From: Chitinophagaceae bacterium
GTDB lineage: Bacteria; Bacteroidota; Bacteroidia; Chitinophagales; Chitinophagaceae
Length of the DNA: 64,000 nucleotides
Direction of reading: 5' to 3'
Assembly (NCBI GenBank): GCA_019638615.1
Contig: JAHBTL010000004.1
Location: forward strand, 226,459 to 290,458
Under the pieces are notes generated by a model. That model saw nothing but the letters and a program-made list of their open reading frames with translations. It did not search any database and was not told where the DNA came from. This document shows positions 40,258 to 50,390 of the stretch, in pieces. Numbering within the stretch: position 1 is the first letter of the stretch; each line of letters opens with the position of its first letter. Both the position numbers and the translations under genes were made by a program.

Positions 40258-43200
40258 ATGCAAATTTTATCTTGTGACCTTCCGTTGCCACCCGGGAAGG
40301 TTCTGACCAAAACGCTGTTAATTATGAAGTTGGCCATCATTTTGCTTTTTGCAACATGTATGCAGGCGAGTGCCAATGCCTACGCTCAGCAGATCAGCCT
40401 TTCTGTCAAAAACAGTACGCTAAAGCATGTTTTTAGTGAGATCAAAAAACAAACCGGCTATTCCTTCCTGTGGGATGAAGGCATTTTGAGAAAAGCCAAA
40501 CCAGTATCTTTTACTGTAAAAGACGCAAGCATTGAAGATGTAATGCGTGAATGCCTGCGGAATCAGCCCTTAACGTATACAATAGATAAGCGGTTGATCG
40601 TAGTGAAAGCGGCGGCGGCGGAAATATCCGACGTTACTCCTGTACCTGCTCTTCCGGCAGACATCAGCCTGAGCGGCCGGGTAACCAATGCTAATAAAGA
40701 GCCGCTGGAAGGTGTGAGTGTGACCGTCAAAGGAACCCATACAGGAACTACTACTGATGCGGATGGGCAGTTCCGGCTTGAGGTTCAGCCTTATAGTGTA
40801 CTCATTTTCTCCCGTGTGGGATATAATACCAGAGAAATTTCTATTGGTAACCAGACTGTAATAAAAGTAACACTTTCATCGGCAGAGGGGCGTATGGATG
40901 AAGTAGTAGTTGTAGGATATGGTTCCCAACGAAAAGCTGAACTAACGGGTGCTGTATCTGAAACAAAAGGAGATTCTGTTATTGCCAACCGGCCGGTCAC
41001 CAGTGTTGCCCAGGCATTGCAGGGACGAGTTGCAGGTCTGCAAATTAATCCGTCAGCCAATTCAAAACCAGGCGCCGGTTATTCATTTAATATCAGAGGT
41101 GTTACTTCTATCAATGGAGGGGCGCCACTTGTTTTGGTAAATGGTGTAGAGATGGATCCTAATCTTGTGCCTCCGGATGATATTGAAAATATCACCGTAT
41201 TAAAAGATGCTTCTGCCTCTATTTATGGTGCCCGGGGAGCATTTGGAGTTATCCTGATAACAACGAAGAAAGGTGAGAAATCAACTCCGTTACAACTTAT
41301 CTATACCAATAATTTTTCCTGGAGTAATCCAACTACTCTACCTGAAAAGGTAGATCCAATTACTCAAATTAAAATCGGAGGTATTGCCTGGGAAAATGGA
41401 GGAGGTACGCCAGGTGCTTACTGGGGACGAGATGTAAAAACCTGGATTGACTTGTATGAATCGGCTCCCAAACTGAATACTTATACCTATGTCAACGGAC
41501 TTATTTATCCACTTGGAAATAGTAATATGATTGACGTTATGACGGAGCCCGGTTTCATACAGAAGCATAATCTGTCTGTCAGTGGAGGTTCAGACAAAAT
41601 AAGTTATCGGCTAAGTGCGGGTTTAATGGGTCAGGATGGTGTGCTGGTTTTGGATAAAGATAAATTTTCAAGAAAAAATATCAGTGGGGATATCAGTACC
41701 GATATTACCAAATGGCTAAGCCTGGATGGTAATATCAATTTTATCAGATCCAGAACAGCATTCCCATGGATTCCTAACGGAGATAATTATTTATACAGCG
41801 TAAGTTATAATCGTCCTACATTTTGGTTAACAGGCATAGATAGTGCGTCAGGGAATCCATGGGGATATTCGCCTGCAATGGTGGCACTGGGAGCCAACAA
41901 CTATACTGTTACAGATAATTCTAATATTCAGCTTGCCACAAGCATAAAGCCGTTCAGGGGAATGGAGATAAAAGGCCGATATACGTTCAGAAGAAATACC
42001 GGGGACCAGGAAGATCATGCTAATTTTTATATGATGGCTAACCCTCCCGATGGCAGGTCCTACGCTTCAACTAACCCTAATAGTATAACCCGGACAGCTT
42101 CATTCAGCAACTTTCAGGTGTACGAAGTATGGATGCAATACGAAAAGCGCTTTAATAATATGCACTACATAAAACTGATGGGTGGCTATAGTCAGGAAGA
42201 ATTCAATGGTAAGTCTTATTATTCCCGCGTGCAAAATTTAATCAGTGATAATATTCCTTCTTTATCCCTGGGTACCGGAAATACTTTTGTAGGAGATAAT
42301 ATTAATGAGTGGGCAACAAGTTCCTTGTTTTCAAGGTTGAATTATAACTATAAAGCAAAATACCTGGCAGAATTAATCGTTCGGTATGACGGGTCTTCAA
42401 GGTTCCCTGAAAATGACCGCTTTGCTTTATTTCCATCCGGTCTTTTGGGCTGGCGTATTTCGGATGAGTCATTTATGCAATGGAGCAAAAGCTGGTTATC
42501 CAATTTGAAGCTAAGAGCTTCTTACGGCGTTCAGGGTAATCAAACCATTCTTAACTATGCCTATTCACCGTCAATGGGTATCTCAAGGGCAAACTGGATC
42601 GTGGGAGGAATACAACCGGTGATCCTGACACCTGCAAACCTGATCAGCAGTTCATTTACATGGGAGAAAGTTAATTCTTTAAATTTTGGGCTGGATTTCG
42701 GTTTTTTTACAAATCGCTTAAACGGAAGCCTGGAAATTTACAGGCGGAATACAATAGGCATGCTGGCCCCGGGCAATATATTACCAGCCACTTTAGGCAC
42801 TTCAGTCCCCGAAACCAACTCCGCTGACCTTCAGGTTAATGGTGCAGAATTAAGTGTTAACTGGAACGATCAGATTTCGAAGAAACTTTCCTACAGGATT
42901 GGATTGAACGTATACAATTTAAAAGCAAAAATTACCAAATATGACAATCCCCTGGGGTTGATTAATACTTATAATGAGGGAAGGCTCATGGGTGAAATCT
43001 GGGGGTATGTTACTGACCGCTTATTCACGGAAGATGACTTTACTACGGATGCGGGAGGAACCAGGGCGTATAAAGATGGAATTCCCAGGCAGGATTTGCT
43101 TTTTTCCAACAGGATTCCCATGCCGGGCGATGTAAAATTTGCTGATCTTAATAAAGACGGTGTCATAAATTATGGCAATAATACTGTCTCTAATCCAGGC

Positions 43201-43692
43201 GACCTGAAAGTAATAGGAAATTCATCCCCCCAGTATCAGTTTGGACTGAGCCTCGGTATAAATTACAAGAGAATAAGTATATCAGCTTTTTTGCAGGGCG
43301 TGGCCAAAAGAGATATGTGGATTGGGAGTAGTTTAGTGTTTGCAGGGGCAGGCACCTATGACTCTTATTACAAGCATACATTGGATTATTGGACACCTGA
43401 AAACCCTGAAGCATTCTATCCACGGCCCAATACCCAGGAGTGGAACAGGCAGGTACAAACAAGATATCTTCAAAATGCAGCTTATCTAAGATTTAAGAAT
43501 ATAACCTGTTCGTATGATATACCAGACGGTATACTCAACAAAGTAAAGTTGAAAAATCTTAAAGTCTATTGTAGCGCTGAAAATTTATTTCTGATCTCCG
43601 GTTTGCCTAAGGGAATTGATCCGGAATTGGGGGGAGCCTACACATTTCCCCTCCAAAAAGAATTTTCCTTTGGTGTCAATGTCCGGCTATAA
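40258..43692 (+). CDS. SusC/RagA TonB-linked receptor with STN domain, system 2
   Basis: ATG 40258 ('MQILSCD') gives 1144 residues with an extension before the signal 'LAIILLFATCMQASANAYAQ'; an internal ATG at 40324 would start at the signal itself. The domains are STN ('KHVFSEIKKQTGYSFLW'), a CarboxypepD-like domain ('EPLEGVSVTVKGTHTGTTT'), the plug ('EVVVVGYGSQRKAELTGAV', 'VLKDASASIYGARGAFG'), and a barrel ending 'FSFGVNVRL'. The N-terminal start resembles those of systems 1 and 3 at the DNA level. It imports the ligand bound by the SusD encoded 39 bp downstream. Confidence 0.95.
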   Translation: MQILSCDLPLPPGKVLTKTLLIMKLAIILLFATCMQASANAYAQQISLSVKNSTLKHVFSEIKKQTGYSFLWDEGILRKAKPVSFTVKDASIEDVMRECLRNQPLTYTIDKRLIVVKAAAAEISDVTPVPALPADISLSGRVTNANKEPLEGVSVTVKGTHTGTTTDADGQFRLEVQPYSVLIFSRVGYNTREISIGNQTVIKVTLSSAEGRMDEVVVVGYGSQRKAELTGAVSETKGDSVIANRPVTSVAQALQGRVAGLQINPSANSKPGAGYSFNIRGVTSINGGAPLVLVNGVEMDPNLVPPDDIENITVLKDASASIYGARGAFGVILITTKKGEKSTPLQLIYTNNFSWSNPTTLPEKVDPITQIKIGGIAWENGGGTPGAYWGRDVKTWIDLYESAPKLNTYTYVNGLIYPLGNSNMIDVMTEPGFIQKHNLSVSGGSDKISYRLSAGLMGQDGVLVLDKDKFSRKNISGDISTDITKWLSLDGNINFIRSRTAFPWIPNGDNYLYSVSYNRPTFWLTGIDSASGNPWGYSPAMVALGANNYTVTDNSNIQLATSIKPFRGMEIKGRYTFRRNTGDQEDHANFYMMANPPDGRSYASTNPNSITRTASFSNFQVYEVWMQYEKRFNNMHYIKLMGGYSQEEFNGKSYYSRVQNLISDNIPSLSLGTGNTFVGDNINEWATSSLFSRLNYNYKAKYLAELIVRYDGSSRFPENDRFALFPSGLLGWRISDESFMQWSKSWLSNLKLRASYGVQGNQTILNYAYSPSMGISRANWIVGGIQPVILTPANLISSSFTWEKVNSLNFGLDFGFFTNRLNGSLEIYRRNTIGMLAPGNILPATLGTSVPETNSADLQVNGAELSVNWNDQISKKLSYRIGLNVYNLKAKITKYDNPLGLINTYNEGRLMGEIWGYVTDRLFTEDDFTTDAGGTRAYKDGIPRQDLLFSNRIPMPGDVKFADLNKDGVINYGNNTVSNPGDLKVIGNSSPQYQFGLSLGINYKRISISAFLQGVAKRDMWIGSSLVFAGAGTYDSYYKHTLDYWTPENPEAFYPRPNTQEWNRQVQTRYLQNAAYLRFKNITCSYDIPDGILNKVKLKNLKVYCSAENLFLISGLPKGIDPELGGAYTFPLQKEFSFGVNVRL

Positions 43693-43731
43693 TGTTGGCA
43701 AACTCATTATTTCAAATGAAACAGTATAATC

Positions 43732-45528
43732 ATGCGATCAATAATAATAATTAATTTACGACTGGTTTGTATATCTCTTTTTTTTGTGTCCTGCTCTAAA
43801 TCACTTCTTGATAAAGTGCCTCAGGATCGTGTCACTAATTTAAATTTTTGGATAACAGATGATAATTTCAGAAGTTATGCTCTTGGGTTGTATAATTTCT
43901 ATGGTTATGGAGTTGGGAATGTTCTGTTCGGTGGTTTAGCATTTAATTCAGATGAAACCTGTGCCACTCAAATGTATCAAAACAGCAGAATTTACGACAG
44001 GGATATTGTACCCAATACCGGCGGCGCCTGGAATTGGACCTACCTCAGGTCTGTAAATATACTTATTACGCAGGCCAGGAATTCCAAATTGCCAATGAAA
44101 GATAAGCAGCATTGGGAAGCCGTAGGGCGCTTTTTTCGCGCCGGAGAATATTTCTCAAAAGTAAAATCATTTGGTAATGTACCCTGGATAGGACACGAAT
44201 TAAGTAATACCGATAGTGCTTTATTTAAAGCCCAGGATTCCAGAACACTTGTTATGGACTCTGTATTGGCCGATTTGAATTTTGCTATCCAATTTCTGCG
44301 TGAAACCGATCAACCCAATCAAATTGTCCGGGCTGTTGCCCTGGCATTAAAGTCACGAATTTGCCTTTTTGAAGGGACTTTTCGAAAATATCATACTGAA
44401 TTGAATTTACAGAGTACTGCGGATACCTGGTTTACAGAAGTGGCTGCGGCATCTGAATCTTTAATAACAGGCAATAAATATCAGCTTAATGCGGATTACC
44501 GATCCATTTACTCCTCCATTGACTTGGCTGGGAACCTCGAAACAATTTTGTATAAACAATATGAGAACGGGGTTATTGGAAACGTTCGCACCAGGGCGAT
44601 AGGGCAGGGCCCTAGCGGCACTCCCTCTTTAGATGCCACAAGGGACGCTATTGTTTCTTATCTGTGTGATGATGGTCTGCCTTACGGTGTTAGTCCCACT
44701 CACCCCCTTGCTCAAAATGGAGAACCTGAAACAATTGAAGATGAATTTCAACACAGAGATCTCCGATTAGGGAAGACTTTTGTGATTCCCTATGTCAACA
44801 GTATGCCCAACCAGAATCCTGCATTAATAAGCACTACTCATTTTATATTTCCGGAGTTTATGCCTTGTTATATTGGAGAGGGTGGCATTCCTTCTGCAAC
44901 GGGTTACCATCCTTATAAATGGTGGAATCCGGATTCTCCCTATGATAACGTAAATAACGGAACTCTTGATGCCGCTATTTTTGCCCTCAATGAAGTACTG
45001 CTCAACTATGCCGAAGCAAAGGCTGAATTAAATCAATGTACGCAGGATGTGCTGGACATATCCATTAACCGGCTACGCGACCGTGTTAGTATGCCACATC
45101 TTACTTTACAGGGGGCTGCAGCAATCAATGATCCCAGGCATCAAAAATTTGCACCTGATATTTCCAATTTGCTATGGGAAATCCGAAGAGAAAGACAAGT
45201 GGAATTAATGTGGGATGGAACCAGAATTGATGATATTAAAAGATGGAAAAAAGCCAGTTATTTAAGTAAGCCGATTGTTGGCTCCTATGTTGATCTTGCT
45301 AACCGGCCTGCTTCTGCTTATAACAGCGACGGCACCCCCAAGGCTACTATTATTTTAGGAAATGAAAATGGTGAGGTGATGGAAGGCGCTACCAGAGGCT
45401 ATGTATTACCTTATGGCGATGATCATCCTCCCTTTCATTCAGATGATGATATGAAAATGTATTATGATCCGATTGCCACTCAGGAATTACTCCTGAATAA
45501 AAAGCTCATACAAAGTCCGGGTTGGTAA
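43732..45528 (+). CDS. SusD/RagB-family lipoprotein, system 2
   Basis: At 598 residues this is longer than its two relatives in this window. The lipobox is 'LFFVSCSKSL'. SusD-type features include 'DKVPQDRVTNLNFWITDDNF', 'GRFFRAGEYFSKVKSFGNVP', 'LNEVLLNYAEAKAELNQ' and 'LLWEIRRERQVELMWDGTR'. The extra length is mainly in the C-terminal half, where ligand-contacting loops usually lie. It is followed by a short hairpin (CGGCG 45532-45536 with CGCCG 45546-45550), then the EEP gene. Confidence 0.93.
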   Translation: MRSIIIINLRLVCISLFFVSCSKSLLDKVPQDRVTNLNFWITDDNFRSYALGLYNFYGYGVGNVLFGGLAFNSDETCATQMYQNSRIYDRDIVPNTGGAWNWTYLRSVNILITQARNSKLPMKDKQHWEAVGRFFRAGEYFSKVKSFGNVPWIGHELSNTDSALFKAQDSRTLVMDSVLADLNFAIQFLRETDQPNQIVRAVALALKSRICLFEGTFRKYHTELNLQSTADTWFTEVAAASESLITGNKYQLNADYRSIYSSIDLAGNLETILYKQYENGVIGNVRTRAIGQGPSGTPSLDATRDAIVSYLCDDGLPYGVSPTHPLAQNGEPETIEDEFQHRDLRLGKTFVIPYVNSMPNQNPALISTTHFIFPEFMPCYIGEGGIPSATGYHPYKWWNPDSPYDNVNNGTLDAAIFALNEVLLNYAEAKAELNQCTQDVLDISINRLRDRVSMPHLTLQGAAAINDPRHQKFAPDISNLLWEIRRERQVELMWDGTRIDDIKRWKKASYLSKPIVGSYVDLANRPASAYNSDGTPKATIILGNENGEVMEGATRGYVLPYGDDHPPFHSDDDMKMYYDPIATQELLLNKKLIQSPGW

Positions 45529-45610
45529 TAGCGGCGTTTCAATACCGCCGGATATTCACTTCCTATCGCTTATACCGAAATAGAATGTTTAACTTCCAAA
45601 AAATGAAAAA

Positions 45611-46513
45611 ATGTCTTCAAAATTATATTTTGCCTTAATGTTTAGCCTGATTGTAAAAACTTCAAATGCGCAACAAAATGGCAGCCTAAAAGTAATGACC
45701 TATAATATATATAATGGGTTCGATTGGGGTAAGGACTCCATACGGCAGAAAGAAACTGCCGCGTTTATTACGGCACAGCATCCGGATATTGTTGCCTTAC
45801 AGGAGCTTTGTGGTTTTACCGAGGACAGATTAAAATCCTTTGCAGCAAATTGGGGGCATTCCTATGCTTACTTATTAAAAGAAAATGGCTATCCCGTTGG
45901 AATCACCTCCAATCAACCCATCCAACTGATTTCAAAAATCATGAATGATGGGATGGGACATGGGATGTTGCATACTCAAACTCATGGGATCAGCTTTTTT
46001 GTTGTTCACCTGAATCCCGGCAATTATAAATTGAGACAAAAAGAATCTGCTTTAATCAGGCAATACATGAAACAGTCTCTCAACACCCAGGACTCATTGT
46101 ATATGGTCCTGGGCGATTTTAATTCTCATTCTCCCTTGGATGCATTTTTGGATAAAAATCGTTCCCGGTTATTGAAAATGTATCAAAAAAGTGATGCAGA
46201 TAAAGCAATACATAAAAATTTAATGAACAATTATTTTGATTACAGCGTAATCTCCTCTTTTCTGGGATATCCGTTAATTGATGTTTGTGAACAGAAAATA
46301 CAACCGGAGGATCGCTTTAGCTTCCCGACCCCTATATTAATTGGCACCTCGAAAAAGGCGGATGAAATAGTACCTAGCAGAGAACGAATAGATTTTATTT
46401 TTACCAGCCCTAAATTGGCTACAAAATGTACTGAGGCTACTATAATAAATTCCGGAATAGCGGATAAGCTATCCGATCATTTCCCGGTGATTGCAACATT
46501 TAATAAAAATTGA
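45611..46513 (+). CDS. Endonuclease/exonuclease/phosphatase (EEP) family secreted enzyme
   Basis: The 300-residue protein has a signal peptide ('LYFALMFSLIVKTSNAQ'). EEP metal and catalytic motifs are in order: 'VMTYNIYNGF', 'DIVALQELCG', 'FFVVHLNPG', 'MVLGDFNSHSP', 'RIDFIFTSP' and 'KLSDHFPVIATF'. The family includes nucleases, sphingomyelinases and inositol-phosphate phosphatases. A secreted member behind a SusCD pair most likely cuts phosphate from a sugar phosphate or phosphodiester nutrient. It sits between SusD and a propeller glycosidase in system 2. Confidence 0.85.
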   Translation: MSSKLYFALMFSLIVKTSNAQQNGSLKVMTYNIYNGFDWGKDSIRQKETAAFITAQHPDIVALQELCGFTEDRLKSFAANWGHSYAYLLKENGYPVGITSNQPIQLISKIMNDGMGHGMLHTQTHGISFFVVHLNPGNYKLRQKESALIRQYMKQSLNTQDSLYMVLGDFNSHSPLDAFLDKNRSRLLKMYQKSDADKAIHKNLMNNYFDYSVISSFLGYPLIDVCEQKIQPEDRFSFPTPILIGTSKKADEIVPSRERIDFIFTSPKLATKCTEATIINSGIADKLSDHFPVIATFNKN

Positions 46514-46853
46514 ATGCAGGTATATTTGGCCGTACAGGTACGTGCATTAGCTAACAGGGTTACCGTGTAATGAGGAGTAGGACAGTTTGAGAAATCTATT
46601 TAAAAATGAAATGAATCATAAAAATGTAACATACCCATGAGTTAATGATTTTGAAGCTATCAATTTTTCTCCCGTAATCTCTGACAGGCAAAGATTAGAG
46701 CCATCTTTAACCGGATTTTAGCCGGGCAACAATAATTCTTTTGTTTATCAAAAACCACCTCACAATTAGCCTCAGCGTTATGATTAACAGGAAGCCGTTG
46801 CATTTATAATCTGAAAAGGGTAATGACCAGTTTTAATTCTGAAAATTATATTT
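46514..46853. other. Intergenic region, no gene seen
   Basis: This stretch contains no coding frame of note. It has an 'AACCGGATTTTAGCCGGG' fold near 46717 and AT-rich DNA just before the next start, where a promoter could lie. Confidence 0.35.
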
Positions 46854-47879
46854 ATGATGTCAATTCAAAACACAAAGACAAATAGGATATTTATCGTCAT
46901 TTATTTACTGATGTTTTTTGCAATGCCTTTATTGACTTATAGTCAGGATGATAACGCCTCTATACGATTTGTATATCAGAATATAACTGGAATAGGATTT
47001 GAGAAAGGATGTACACGGCGCGACCCTAGTGACATTATAAAGGTGAAGGATACCTGCTATGTATATTATACAAAAGTGTATGGACGCGCCCCCGGATACT
47101 GGGGCACAATATGGTATGCCACCTCTATTGATGAAGGACATTCTTGGACGGAAAAGGGGGAAATATTATCAGCAGGATTGGAAGGCGATTTTGATAGTCA
47201 CGCAGTATTTACACCTAATATAATTTTTGCAAATAATAAATACTATTTGTACTACACCGGAGTAAAGCCCACGCCGGGCAACCAGGATCATAAATTCGAA
47301 AACAATGCCACCACGGATATTACAGCCATTGGACTGGCTGTATCCTTTTCTCCTTGCGGTCCTTTCAAAAGGGTATGTAATAACCCGGTATTAACAATCA
47401 GCGCTGATCCGAAGGCTTTTGACAGTTACCGGATTGATGACGCTTCCCTGCTGTATCGTAATGGATTATACTGGTTGTATTATAAAGGCCGAAGCAGGTT
47501 GTACGAAGAAAAAGGCCCATCACACACGCAAATGGGAGTGGCGTTTTCCAGGGTGCCGGAAGGTCCTTTTATAAAATACGATTCCCCTTTGTTGGACGGA
47601 AGTCATGAAGTATTATTGTGGCAACAGGGATATGGCATTGCTGCCCTTGCATCAATCAGCAGCACTGTTGAGTATGCTGCGGATGGTATTGATTTTAACA
47701 CACATAAGCTGGCATTAAAAGTGACCAACACGCCTATAGCCCCGGGCGTATTCCGGACGGATCTCACTAAGAGAAATATTAGAGGTGAGGGAGCTCGATG
47801 GGGTATTTCAATGGTGCTTAATGGGAAAGAATGTTATCTTCAGCGATATGAAGTAATTGGCAATATTCCTGTCTGGTAA
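46854..47879 (+). CDS. GH43/GH117-like five-bladed propeller enzyme
   Basis: The 341-residue protein has a signal peptide ('FIVIYLLMFFAMPLLTYSQ'). Propeller features are 'CTRRDPSDIIKVKDTCYVYY' near the start, 'IWYATSIDEGHSWTEKG', 'AVFTPNIIFANNKYYLYYTG', 'IGLAVSFSPCGPF', 'SYRIDDASLLYRNGLYWLYY' and 'MGVAFSRVPEGPF'. The early 'RRDPSDII' and the 'TPNI' strand resemble GH117 (neoagarooligosaccharide hydrolase-type) more than typical GH43, but I cannot decide without alignment. Its place between a phosphatase-like enzyme and a sulfatase suggests a decorated glycan. Confidence 0.72.
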   Translation: MMSIQNTKTNRIFIVIYLLMFFAMPLLTYSQDDNASIRFVYQNITGIGFEKGCTRRDPSDIIKVKDTCYVYYTKVYGRAPGYWGTIWYATSIDEGHSWTEKGEILSAGLEGDFDSHAVFTPNIIFANNKYYLYYTGVKPTPGNQDHKFENNATTDITAIGLAVSFSPCGPFKRVCNNPVLTISADPKAFDSYRIDDASLLYRNGLYWLYYKGRSRLYEEKGPSHTQMGVAFSRVPEGPFIKYDSPLLDGSHEVLLWQQGYGIAALASISSTVEYAADGIDFNTHKLALKVTNTPIAPGVFRTDLTKRNIRGEGARWGISMVLNGKECYLQRYEVIGNIPVW

Positions 47880-48004
47880 GCGAAAAAATTACAGTTAGTC
47901 AGTTTGTCTTTAGCTATTTCCCTTTATGTGTAATCGTCGTTACTTAATCTGTCAGATTATGCAGCCGTACATCACAATTCTTCATTTATTAATTCCAATT
48001 CAGT

Positions 48005-49528
48005 ATGAAAAAAAACTGGTTAGTGTTTTTTATGTTTTTAAGCGTTGTTGCAAATGCTCAAAAAGATCTGCGCCCCAATATTATTGTTTTTCTGGTAGAC
48101 GATATGGGTGTCATGGATAATTCGGTCCCGTTTTGTGATAGTATTATGCCATTAAACAAACGTTTTCATACCCCTAACATGGAACAGATGGCAAGGGAGG
48201 GTATGAAGTTTGTCAACGCTTATGCGCAGCCGGTTTGCACTCCTTCCCGGGTTAGCATGCTTACTGGTATGAACGCTGCCCGTACCCGCGTTACCAGCTG
48301 GACCTCACCTGTTAAAGATGATAATACCGATGTTGCTGATTCGCAGTTTGCTCCTTTAGATTGGAACCTGAATGGGTTGAATCCTTATGAAAGCGTACCA
48401 AATATGGTGAACGCAACACCCTTCCCGCAATTATTGAAACAGGCAGGATATTATACTATCCATGTGGGAAAGGCGCATTGGGGTTCAATGGGCACCCCGG
48501 CGGCTAGTCCCTACAATATGGGATTTATGGTAAATATTTCCGGGCATTCCGGTGGACACCCGCAAAGTTATCTGTCTGAACAACGATATGGAAATATGCC
48601 CGGAAAGTCACAGCCACAGGCAGTTCCGGATCTGGAGGAATATTACGACACCGGTATCTTTCTTACCGAAGCGCTCACCCGAGAAGCCATCAGGGCAATG
48701 GAAACTCCTATTGCACGTAACGAGCCATTTTATCTGAATATGGCACATTATGCGGTACACCTCCCCATTATGGCCGATCCCCGTTTTGTACAGAAATATT
48801 ATAATGCCGGGCTGGATAGTCTGGAAGCCCAGTACGCCAGCCTGATTGAGGGTATGGATAAAAGTCTTGGCGATATTATGAAGTTCCTGAAGGAAAAAAA
48901 AGTAGAAAACAATACAGTAATTATTTTTATGAGTGATAACGGCGGCTTTGACCGGCGTGATAAAAACATTAATACCCATAACGCTCCTTTCAGATCTGGC
49001 AAAGGATCAGTATATGAGGGAGGTATCAGGGAGCCTATGATCGTCAAATGGCCGGGAATGATAGCCTCCGCGAGTATTAACAGGAGCAATGTGATCATTG
49101 AAGATCTGTTTCCCACTGTGCTAAGTATTGCTGGTATTACCCGCCCGAAAATCATTCAAAAAACAGATGGAGTTAGCCTGGTACCTATTTTCAAAAACCC
49201 ACAGGCAATCTTGAAGGACCGCCTCCTGATATTTCATTATCCTAATAAATCGGCATCGCTTAAAGAGGAAGAATTACTTGGCATTAATTATTATTCTGCA
49301 CTGCGTTATAACAACTGGAAGCTGCTGTACCGGATGCGTACGCAGCAATTTGAGCTGTATGACCTCGGTAAGGATATACGTGAAGTAAACAATCTTGCTG
49401 CCAGTCATAAAACCGAGGTCCGTAGGCTCGCTGTTTTATTAGGCAAAGCGCTTAAGGATCGTAATGCTCAAATGCCTGTCAGTAAAGCTACGGGAAAACC
49501 TGTGCCATTCCCGGATGAGATATTTTAG
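48005..49528 (+). CDS. Family S1 sulfatase
   Basis: The 507-residue protein has a signal peptide ('WLVFFMFLSVVANAQ'). 'NIIVFLVDDMG' gives the paired aspartates for calcium. 'PVCTPSRVSMLTG' holds the CxPSR motif with C78, the cysteine changed to formylglycine. Further motifs are 'GYYTIHVGKAHWG', 'MAHYAVHLPI' and 'VIIFMSDNGG'. Sulfatases of this group remove sulfate esters from carbohydrates and need a formylglycine-generating enzyme or an anaerobic maturase. The FGE-like protein 12 kb downstream lacks a key cysteine. It is the last gene linked to system 2. Confidence 0.93.
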   Translation: MKKNWLVFFMFLSVVANAQKDLRPNIIVFLVDDMGVMDNSVPFCDSIMPLNKRFHTPNMEQMAREGMKFVNAYAQPVCTPSRVSMLTGMNAARTRVTSWTSPVKDDNTDVADSQFAPLDWNLNGLNPYESVPNMVNATPFPQLLKQAGYYTIHVGKAHWGSMGTPAASPYNMGFMVNISGHSGGHPQSYLSEQRYGNMPGKSQPQAVPDLEEYYDTGIFLTEALTREAIRAMETPIARNEPFYLNMAHYAVHLPIMADPRFVQKYYNAGLDSLEAQYASLIEGMDKSLGDIMKFLKEKKVENNTVIIFMSDNGGFDRRDKNINTHNAPFRSGKGSVYEGGIREPMIVKWPGMIASASINRSNVIIEDLFPTVLSIAGITRPKIIQKTDGVSLVPIFKNPQAILKDRLLIFHYPNKSASLKEEELLGINYYSALRYNNWKLLYRMRTQQFELYDLGKDIREVNNLAASHKTEVRRLAVLLGKALKDRNAQMPVSKATGKPVPFPDEIF

Positions 49529-49660
49529 TGACGTAAATACGCTATTTCTTTTATCGTGCAGGGATACTGTGTTGTTGATAAGGATAAATATATGGTTTTT
49601 CCCGAAGCCGATTTTTCCATAATTTCAACCTAAAATCCCCAAAACGATTCATTGCCCCAA

Positions 49661-50251
49661 ATGCTTGCAAACAGAGAACAGGAGTTGTTGCTGAAGATCG
49701 CATCAGGAAGCGAACCTGCATTCAGAGAATTGTTCCAGGCGTATCGCAGGAAACTGTTCAGCTATATTTTTAAAATAACGGCATCAAGGGAAATGGCTGA
49801 AGATGCCATCCAGGAGATTTTTTTGAAGCTGTGGTCTGTCCGGGAAACCCTTCCTGCTATCAGTAATATGAATGCATACCTGCACCGGATGGCTCATAAT
49901 TACGCTTATCACGGGTTCCGGCGGCTGGCAAAAGAAACATTGCTCCTGGATCACCTGAGGAAACAGGAAAATAGCGATACCTGCAACCCGGCACAGGAGC
50001 TGCTGTCGAAGGAAGTAACAATCTATATTCAAAACCTGGTTGACCGGCTCACTCCCCAGCAACGCAAAGTCTTTCTGCTGAGCCGGGAGGGCGGTTTGAA
50101 ACAGGAAGAAATCGCCGGCCGGCTCAATATTTCTATTTCCACCGTTAAAAAACACATGGTAGACGCACTGTCTTTTCTCCGGGAAGAGATCCGGCAAAAC
50201 TACAGCCTGTATGCAGTTGCGCTGTTTGTTATTCACCGGCTCTACTTGTGA
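49661..50251 (+). CDS. ECF RNA polymerase sigma factor, system 3
   Basis: ATG 49661 gives 196 residues; an in-frame TTG at 49652 is less likely. Region 2 is 'LFQAYRRKLFSYIFKITASR' with 'EMAEDAIQEIFLKLWS'. Region 4 is 'QRKVFLLSREGGLKQEEIAG' and 'RLNISISTVKKHMVDALSFL'. It starts system 3. A repeat-derived palindrome occupies the gap before FecR, as in system 2. Confidence 0.93.
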   Translation: MLANREQELLLKIASGSEPAFRELFQAYRRKLFSYIFKITASREMAEDAIQEIFLKLWSVRETLPAISNMNAYLHRMAHNYAYHGFRRLAKETLLLDHLRKQENSDTCNPAQELLSKEVTIYIQNLVDRLTPQQRKVFLLSREGGLKQEEIAGRLNISISTVKKHMVDALSFLREEIRQNYSLYAVALFVIHRLYL

Positions 50252-50252
50252 G

Positions 50253-50312
50253 GTATAAGGTAGAAGGTGTAAGGCAGAAGGCCCTATACCTTACGCCCTA
50301 CACCCTATACCC
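50253..50312. repeat. Inverted simple-word repeat between sigma and fecR, system 3
   Basis: GGTATAAGGTAGAAGGTGTAAGG is mirrored by CCTTACGCCCTACACCCTATACC minus a few bases, giving arms of about 23-25 bp around 'CAGAAGGCCCTATA'. It begins immediately after the sigma stop. A different simple-word repeat fills the same gap in system 2. Confidence 0.6.
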
Positions 50313-50390
50313 CCAGTTCATAATTTTTTTTGATTTCATCTTCTCCTATATCTTCTTTTTTTACTCATACTGTTCGATAACACCCGTTTT

